A stretch of 18,968 nt of DNA. Origin: an uncultured Phascolarctobacterium sp. (GTDB lineage Bacteria > Bacillota > Negativicutes > Acidaminococcales > Acidaminococcaceae). Below the pieces are notes generated by a model that had not been told where the DNA came from, searched no databases, and saw nothing but the letters and a program-made list of their open reading frames with translations. Of this stretch, positions 15,111-18,968 are shown piece after piece. The position numbers and the translations under genes are program-made. The stretch is taken from assembly GCA_900545025.1 (NCBI GenBank), contig UQXH01000031.1:1-18968 (forward strand). The letters run 5' to 3'. The first letter of the stretch is position 1; each line of letters begins with the position of its first letter.

Positions 15111-15884
15111 ATGAAAAATCTGAAAACAGTTTTTCTGATTGCCCTTTGCGGTGCTATTTTAACAGGTGTCTGGACCTTAAAAGATAATTTTATCGTAGGC
15201 GCTGCTAATCAAACAGAAGCTGCTGCTGACGGTGGTGCTGCTGACGGTGGTGCTGCTCAATTTATCGGTAAACAGGATATTCCCGATTCTCCTTACTTTG
15301 CCCATCCTGATATTTACAATATGCAACCCAATGAACATTTGCTGTTGCTTACCAAATTCAAGACTATGCAGCAAAGCACCGAATATACCTGCGGCCCTGT
15401 TGCAGCTAATATGGTAGTAAATTATTTTCTCGGAAAACCGCTGCACACAGAAATGCAGATAGCAGAAATTATGGACACCAGCTCCTATGTAGGCACCAAC
15501 ACCAAAGGAATGTGCCGTTATTTTAAAGAAATCGGCTGGCAGGTAAAATCTTCCGGCGATACCACTTCTCCCAAAAGCTACGAATCTTTCCTGCAATTCG
15601 TCCAAAAGAATCTGTCCGAAGGTACTCCTGTCATTGTGGAAAATGTTGACTGGGGCGGCCACTGGCGCGTTATTATCGGCTATGACACCATGGGTACAGA
15701 ATATGCCGGTGACGATGTTTTACTGATGGCTGACCCATACGACCTCGCCGACCATCTGCAGGACGGCTACAATATAGTACCGGCAGAAAAATTCTTCTAT
15801 ATGTGGTTTGATGCCCAGCTTTTCGATAAAAGCGAACAAAAACGTCAATGGCTGACAGCAAGACCTGCTAAGAACAGTAAATAA
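15111..15884 (+). CDS. Secreted or membrane-anchored C39-like cysteine peptidase
   Basis: A 257-residue protein with an N-terminal hydrophobic segment (residues 6-22), either a signal peptide or a membrane anchor, then a low-complexity linker and a papain-like C39-type domain. The catalytic set is Cys94 in QSTEYTCGPVA, His184 in GGHWRVIIGYD and probably Asp208 in MADPYD, in the order expected for the C39 family. There is no ABC-transporter part, so it is a free-standing protease or transglutaminase-like enzyme acting outside the membrane; substrate unknown. AGGAGG precedes the ATG by four bases, and only eight bases separate it from cca. The linker (AAADGGAADGGAAQ) is built from a 15-bp repeat. 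A tiny membrane-protein gene follows after four bases. Confidence 0.87.
   Translation: MKNLKTVFLIALCGAILTGVWTLKDNFIVGAANQTEAAADGGAADGGAAQFIGKQDIPDSPYFAHPDIYNMQPNEHLLLLTKFKTMQQSTEYTCGPVAANMVVNYFLGKPLHTEMQIAEIMDTSSYVGTNTKGMCRYFKEIGWQVKSSGDTTSPKSYESFLQFVQKNLSEGTPVIVENVDWGGHWRVIIGYDTMGTEYAGDDVLLMADPYDLADHLQDGYNIVPAEKFFYMWFDAQLFDKSEQKRQWLTARPAKNSK
15222..15257 (+). repeat. In-frame 15-bp tandem repeat in the peptidase linker
   Basis: GCTGCTGACGGTGGT occurs twice in tandem (15222-15236, 15237-15251), plus a partial GCTGCT, encoding AADGG units. Because the unit is a multiple of three, copy-number change would alter linker length without a frameshift. Confidence 0.85.
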
Positions 15885-15888
15885 TATT

Positions 15889-16062
15889 ATGCTCAATTTA
15901 TTGTTCGCCTGTTTTCTTTTCGGTTTGCTCTGCGCAGTATGCCTGCGCGGATTGTACCGCGCCCTCAGGTATCATCAAGGCTTTACAGCCAAAGAATACG
16001 CCCTTTTAACGGCACTATTTATCGGTACGCTTTTATCTCTTTATATAGCTTTACAAAACTAA
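15889..16062 (+). CDS. 57-residue two-helix membrane protein, function unknown
   Basis: A short open frame starts four bases after the peptidase stop. Translation gives two hydrophobic segments, residues 2-18 (rich in Leu, Phe, Cys) and about 36-55, joined by a basic loop containing RGLYRALRYHQ. The protein ends in ALQN. The hairpin layout with a positive loop suggests both termini lie outside the cytoplasm. No strong ribosome binding site is visible, so it would depend on translational coupling with the peptidase. It ends exactly where the operon terminator begins. It is not recognised as a known family; a membrane partner of the peptidase is only a positional guess. Confidence 0.6.
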   Translation: MLNLLFACFLFGLLCAVCLRGLYRALRYHQGFTAKEYALLTALFIGTLLSLYIALQN

Positions 16063-16093
16063 AAGCCTCTTACGCAATGCGTAAGAGGCTTTT
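16061..16093. terminator. Bidirectional terminator between converging operons
   Basis: A perfect 15-bp inverted repeat (AAAAGCCTCTTACGC with its complement) around a 3-base AAT loop has A-run and T-run flanks that make it work in both directions. It follows the 57-aa gene on the plus strand and the MFS stop at 16098 on the minus strand. Confidence 0.93.
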
Positions 16094-16097
16094 GCCT

Positions 16098-17336
16098 TTA
16101 ATATTCTGTACGGGCAGCTTGGCCGCGCACTCTGGTAAAAAATGTATACATAGATATGGAAAGCAAAATAATACCTGTAGTTACAAGCACAAACCTTGTA
16201 GGCAGATGATTACCTAATATACCGCCAAGCAAAGGGCCCACAACGCCGCCAAACTGCTGCGCTGATGTTACCAAACCAAAAGCCTTGCCGCGCATGGACT
16301 GATCTGTAACCTCCACCAGATTGGCATTGATATTAGGTATAGCACCTGCCAAAAACAGACCGTAAATAAACTGAATACCGGCAAATTGCCATACATCCTG
16401 CACAAACATCTGGAATAAATTAACAAAACCCGCACCAAAAGATACCAGGCAGAAAATACGTATATAACCAAAACGCTGTCCGCGTTTGCCCCAGAAAGGA
16501 GCTGCAATAATACCTGCTATACCAGCCAACGAGAAAATAATGCCTGCCGTCTTAACCGTATCATCGTTCATTACACCCATTAACCGGCTCACGTACATGG
16601 TAATCAGCGGCTGGATAATCATGACGCAGACCTGGATAAGAAAGAACATACACATAATATAGAGCAGATTTTTATTGGAAAGGGCGCCTTTCAAATCCTG
16701 AATCAGATGTATTTCTGCTTTCTGTCTTTCCGCGCTGATAGGCACATCATGTACTAAGAAAACTACCAGCAAGGCCCCTAAAAACAGACAACCGCTGCTG
16801 ACGAAAAAGGACATGCGCATACCAAACCAGCTGCTGAGATAACCGCCCAGAAGCGGGCCTAAGATACTGCCGCTGGCCACTGCCGTCTGCATTAAGCCCA
16901 TGCCCCAGCCCATACGCCTTTCCGGCAATGTAGAAGATATTAACGACATGGAAGCCGGCACAAAACCACTGATTAAGCCAGTCAAAGAACGTACTATCAA
17001 AAGCTGGGTAGCATTTTGAGAAATACCGGCCAGCCAATAAGTCATAGCCAGCCCAAGTCCGGCACGGATAGCCATCTTGCGCTGCCCCACCTTGTCAGCA
17101 CGCGCTCCCCAGTACGGAGCCATAATAGCCGCTCCCAGGAAAGTTACAGAGTAAACCAATCCGCTCCAGAAATTTACGTTATCCTGCGGCACATGCAGTT
17201 CATGCAGCAGATAGATGGGCAGAAAAGGCACGACCATGGTATAGCTGGCACAAGCAAAAAATACGCCCACCCATAAAACAGCCAGGTTGACCTTCCAGTT
17301 CACTTTTTTCTCTCCATGCTCGTCAAAAAGAGCCAT
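16098..17336 (-). CDS. MFS multidrug exporter, MdtG-like
   Basis: A 412-residue major facilitator protein with 12 predicted helices. The N terminus (KVNWKVNLAVLWVGVFF, then VVPFLPIYL), the motif A-type loop after helix 2 (YWGARADKVGQRKMAIRAGL), LLIVRSLTGLISGFVPAS in helix 4 and the motif C-like GSILGPLLGGYLSSWFG in helix 5 are all very close to the E. coli MdtG type of drug:proton antiporter. Substrate is unknown. The start has GGGGAG upstream of GATGATGGT. It appears monocistronic and ends at the shared bidirectional terminator. An inverted repeat 35-64 bases upstream of the start may be an operator, but no regulator gene is adjacent. Confidence 0.92.
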   Translation of the reverse strand: MALFDEHGEKKVNWKVNLAVLWVGVFFACASYTMVVPFLPIYLLHELHVPQDNVNFWSGLVYSVTFLGAAIMAPYWGARADKVGQRKMAIRAGLGLAMTYWLAGISQNATQLLIVRSLTGLISGFVPASMSLISSTLPERRMGWGMGLMQTAVASGSILGPLLGGYLSSWFGMRMSFFVSSGCLFLGALLVVFLVHDVPISAERQKAEIHLIQDLKGALSNKNLLYIMCMFFLIQVCVMIIQPLITMYVSRLMGVMNDDTVKTAGIIFSLAGIAGIIAAPFWGKRGQRFGYIRIFCLVSFGAGFVNLFQMFVQDVWQFAGIQFIYGLFLAGAIPNINANLVEVTDQSMRGKAFGLVTSAQQFGGVVGPLLGGILGNHLPTRFVLVTTGIILLSISMYTFFTRVRGQAARTEY

Positions 17337-17370
17337 ACCATCATCTCCCCATCTACCTCTACCAGTTATA

Positions 17371-17400
17371 TTGTACAGATATATTTATATCGTACTGTAA
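17371..17400. promoter_or_regulatory. Imperfect inverted repeat upstream of the MdtG-like gene
   Basis: GATATA-TT-TATATC (17378-17391) is a perfect inverted repeat flanked by GTAC on both sides, offset by one base, with TTGTAC/TTACAGTAC-like outer arms. It lies 35-64 bases before the start codon, where a TetR- or MarR-type operator of an efflux gene might be found. Confidence 0.4.
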
Positions 17401-17762
17401 TTTTATAATCTAATATCTGCATAAGAATAATATTTTATTTCCTTATTATCATCCTGATAAACTGCTTGAACAGCCTTTAACCACTATATATGTTACATAA
17501 TAATTATATCATATCCAAGGATATGTTTTTTTGTTACATTTTTCACAAAAGACCAGCTATTTACATTTTTGCATTTTTATAAATTATTTTACTGCTTTCT
17601 TGCTGTAAAATGCATAATGCTGTTTTTTTATAACATAAATTCACATATTATTCACAATGCTTATTTGCTGTCCCAAGATACTCTCTGCTGTATATTTTGA
17701 AGCTGCCGGCAGTATTGTTAATTTTTTCCCGACGCCATCTTTATGTCACAAAAATTTTACTG

Positions 17763-17768
17763 TATAAT
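17763..17768 (+). promoter_or_regulatory. -10 box of the PH-like protein gene
   Basis: A perfect TATAAT 34 bases before the chosen TTG start. The -35 region at 17-bp spacing is poor (TTTATG), so activator help or an alternative upstream element may be needed. Its position downstream of the ATG at 17697 argues against that longer start. Confidence 0.5.
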
Positions 17769-17801
17769 AAAATAGATATCGTAATAAAAGGATGTGTAAA
17801 T

Positions 17802-18881
17802 TTGAAACCTTATGTACAACAGGAAATAAAATCCTGCGGATTTTTTTCCAAACTGATAAACGGCAAACCCACAGAAAACACTTGGACAGAAATAAACAAT
17901 ATCCTGGCAGAAGCTGAAAATGTACAGGCGCTGACAGCAGAAAAAGTACAGTCTGCTTTAAAGAAATGGGGCGGCAAGCTTGATGAAAGCAGCTTTGAAG
18001 CGCGCTCCGGCCTGTACAGGAAGTTTGCCGACATCGCCTATAGCGACGCACAGAGCTGCGACGACAGCTTGCTGTCTGACTGCTGCTATCTGGCAGAAGT
18101 GCTGCAACTGCCTCCGCATCTGAAAAAGCTTGCTGATAAGGGCGCTAAGCAGGCAGCTTATTTTACTCGCTGCGCCAAATTATTAAACCACCAGGAAAAA
18201 CTTGATATCGCTGCCATCAATAAAATCTTTGGCTACGACTATGAAGACGGTTTTAAAATCCGTCAGCAGGTCTTTCAGGAGCATTTCAACGCAATCTTTG
18301 ACGCTATCAGCGAGCGTCAGCGTTTTACCCCTGAGGAAGAAGCATCTTTACGCCAAGACTGCGCTACGCTTGATATTCCCTATGAATTTAAAAACAATAT
18401 CGTCAACGCGCTCAAACGCTACCGTGATTTCTGGAATGCTGAACATAATAAGCTTGGCAATATTCAGGTAGATATCCCGCTGCAGCAGGGAGAAATCTGC
18501 CATGCAGCAGCGCAGGCAGGTCTGTGCCAGCACAAGGTAGTGGAAAAAGAAGACAATTATTTTGAGCTTACCCGTAAGTTCAAAATCGACGAAACTGTTA
18601 CCTTTAAAGGCGAAAAACTTGAGCATCCTAAAACCAAAGAAGAAATAACCGCGCTTCTTGACATCGGCTATTTCTTCCTTACTAATCAACGTATTATTTA
18701 TTTAAGCAAGAAAACTGCTCAAACAGTGGAACTGGGACAAATTACTTCTGCCAAGCTGGATGTAAATATCATTACTTTCCATACCAAGTCAAATGGTGAT
18801 TTCCTGTATAAATTCAGCGACGAAGCCGCAGGTGTAATGTATATTCTCTTTAACCGCACCTACAAGGAAAATGTAAAATAA
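17802..18881 (+). CDS. Uncharacterised protein with C-terminal PH/GRAM-like domain
   Basis: A 359-residue soluble protein that I do not recognise as a named family. Residues 1-220 appear largely helical, charged and without signal peptide or membrane helix. A segment near 170-195 (SERQRFTPEEEASLRQDCAT) could be a TerB-like helical unit, but this is weak. Residues about 255-350 resemble a bacterial PH or GRAM-like domain: a conserved GYFFLTNQRIIYLS strand pair (289-302) followed by VELGQITSAKLDVNIITFHT and a terminal helix. Such domains bind peptides, proteins or lipids. The frame opens at 17697, but the TATAAT at 17763 lies inside that extension. TTG at 17802 has AAGGATG upstream and is preferred. 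It stands alone after a 465-bp gap and before a probable IS end. Confidence 0.75.
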   Translation: MKPYVQQEIKSCGFFSKLINGKPTENTWTEINNILAEAENVQALTAEKVQSALKKWGGKLDESSFEARSGLYRKFADIAYSDAQSCDDSLLSDCCYLAEVLQLPPHLKKLADKGAKQAAYFTRCAKLLNHQEKLDIAAINKIFGYDYEDGFKIRQQVFQEHFNAIFDAISERQRFTPEEEASLRQDCATLDIPYEFKNNIVNALKRYRDFWNAEHNKLGNIQVDIPLQQGEICHAAAQAGLCQHKVVEKEDNYFELTRKFKIDETVTFKGEKLEHPKTKEEITALLDIGYFFLTNQRIIYLSKKTAQTVELGQITSAKLDVNIITFHTKSNGDFLYKFSDEAAGVMYILFNRTYKENVK

Positions 18882-18915
18882 TAACTAAGTTTACAAAATA
18901 AAAAACCGGCTATAA

Positions 18916-18968
18916 TGAACTGCACCCCAAAAGTTGGACTTTTGGAGGTGCAGTTTTTTCATGACTAA
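18916..18968 (+). mobile_element. Left end of a probable IS3-family (IS150-group) element, partial
   Basis: From 18916 the sequence reads TGAACTGCACCCCAAAAG, closely resembling the terminal repeat of IS150-group IS3 elements as I recall them, with the required TG start. A 17-bp hairpin follows. An ATG at 18961 then opens a frame reading M-T-(K/N) before the window ends; IS3-family OrfA proteins often start MTK. GGAGG at 18944-18948 is the only ribosome binding site candidate. The transposase is outside the window, so this could instead be only a terminator. Confidence 0.5.
18918..18955 (+). promoter_or_regulatory. 17-bp hairpin with T-run, covering a GGAGG site
   Basis: Positions 18918-18934 pair with 18938-18955, with one bulged A (18946) and a TGG loop, followed by a run of Ts to 18959. 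It can act as a terminator for the PH-like gene. It also hides GGAGG in its 3' arm ahead of the ATG at 18961, as seen in IS elements that block translation from readthrough transcripts. Confidence 0.7.

Larger units (their letters stand above)
17337..17801. other. 465-bp A+T-rich divergent intergenic region
   Basis: No gene of either strand is convincing here. It holds an imperfect inverted repeat near the MFS start (17371-17400) and a palindrome CATATCCAAGGATATG (17510-17525) followed by seven Ts on the plus strand. Several TTACATTTTT-like repeats lie around 17532-17580, and a TATAAT lies just before the downstream gene. It must contain the two divergent promoters; its length leaves room for an unrecognised regulatory RNA. 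Confidence 0.6.

Noticed and set aside
15177..15662. 161-residue minus-strand open frame over the C39-like peptidase
   Set aside because: Antisense to a gene with intact catalytic motifs and good signals; no supporting evidence.
17510..17533. CATATCC-AA-GGATATG with a T-run as an intrinsic terminator
   Set aside because: The stem is A+T-rich with a two-base loop and has no plus-strand gene upstream to terminate; better treated as a possible binding site.
17697..17801. Upstream ATG extension of the PH-like protein
   Set aside because: The best -10 box (17763-17768) lies inside the extension, and the TTG at 17802 has a ribosome binding site.

Overview
The window looks like a chromosomal segment of a low-to-mid G+C Firmicute. 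Strong GGAGG-type ribosome binding sites, sigma-A style promoters, U-tract terminators and several TTG starts all fit. The protein flavour suggests a Negativicute such as a Phascolarctobacterium or Acidaminococcus relative, but that placement is inference. No rRNA, tRNA or CRISPR array was seen.

Layout. Positions 1-54 look like the end of an ISL3-type insertion sequence that has cut a type III DNA methyltransferase gene (mod). Up to 4765, all on the minus strand, runs a visibly A+T-richer defence operon in the order fic - res - small ORF - mod. Next come sstT (Ser/Thr-Na+ symporter), with a promoter followed at once by a perfect 46-bp palindrome, then a beta-lactamase-fold hydrolase and an EamA/DMT exporter. 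From 12643 down to 8482 runs a second minus-strand block: a two-cluster ferredoxin, a NapH-like membrane Fe-S protein, a LysR regulator, a secreted alpha/beta hydrolase and an AraJ-like MFS exporter. The hydrolase start codon follows directly on a long hairpin that buries its ribosome binding site.

At about 12.7 kb transcription diverges. A plus-strand operon carries arylamine N-acetyltransferase, an HD-domain CCA-adding enzyme, a secreted or anchored C39-like cysteine peptidase with a short in-frame repeat, and an unlisted 57-aa two-helix membrane protein. It ends in a bidirectional terminator shared with a converging MdtG-like MFS exporter. A 465-bp A+T-rich gap then leads to a protein of unknown function with a C-terminal PH/GRAM-like domain. 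The window closes with what appears to be the left end of an IS3-family (IS150-group) element, again with a hairpin covering the first ribosome binding site.

The most noteworthy points are the Fic-led type III restriction locus with its small intervening ORF and IS-broken methylase, the two hairpins that bury ribosome binding sites, the palindrome at the sstT transcription start, and the uncharacterised PH-like protein.
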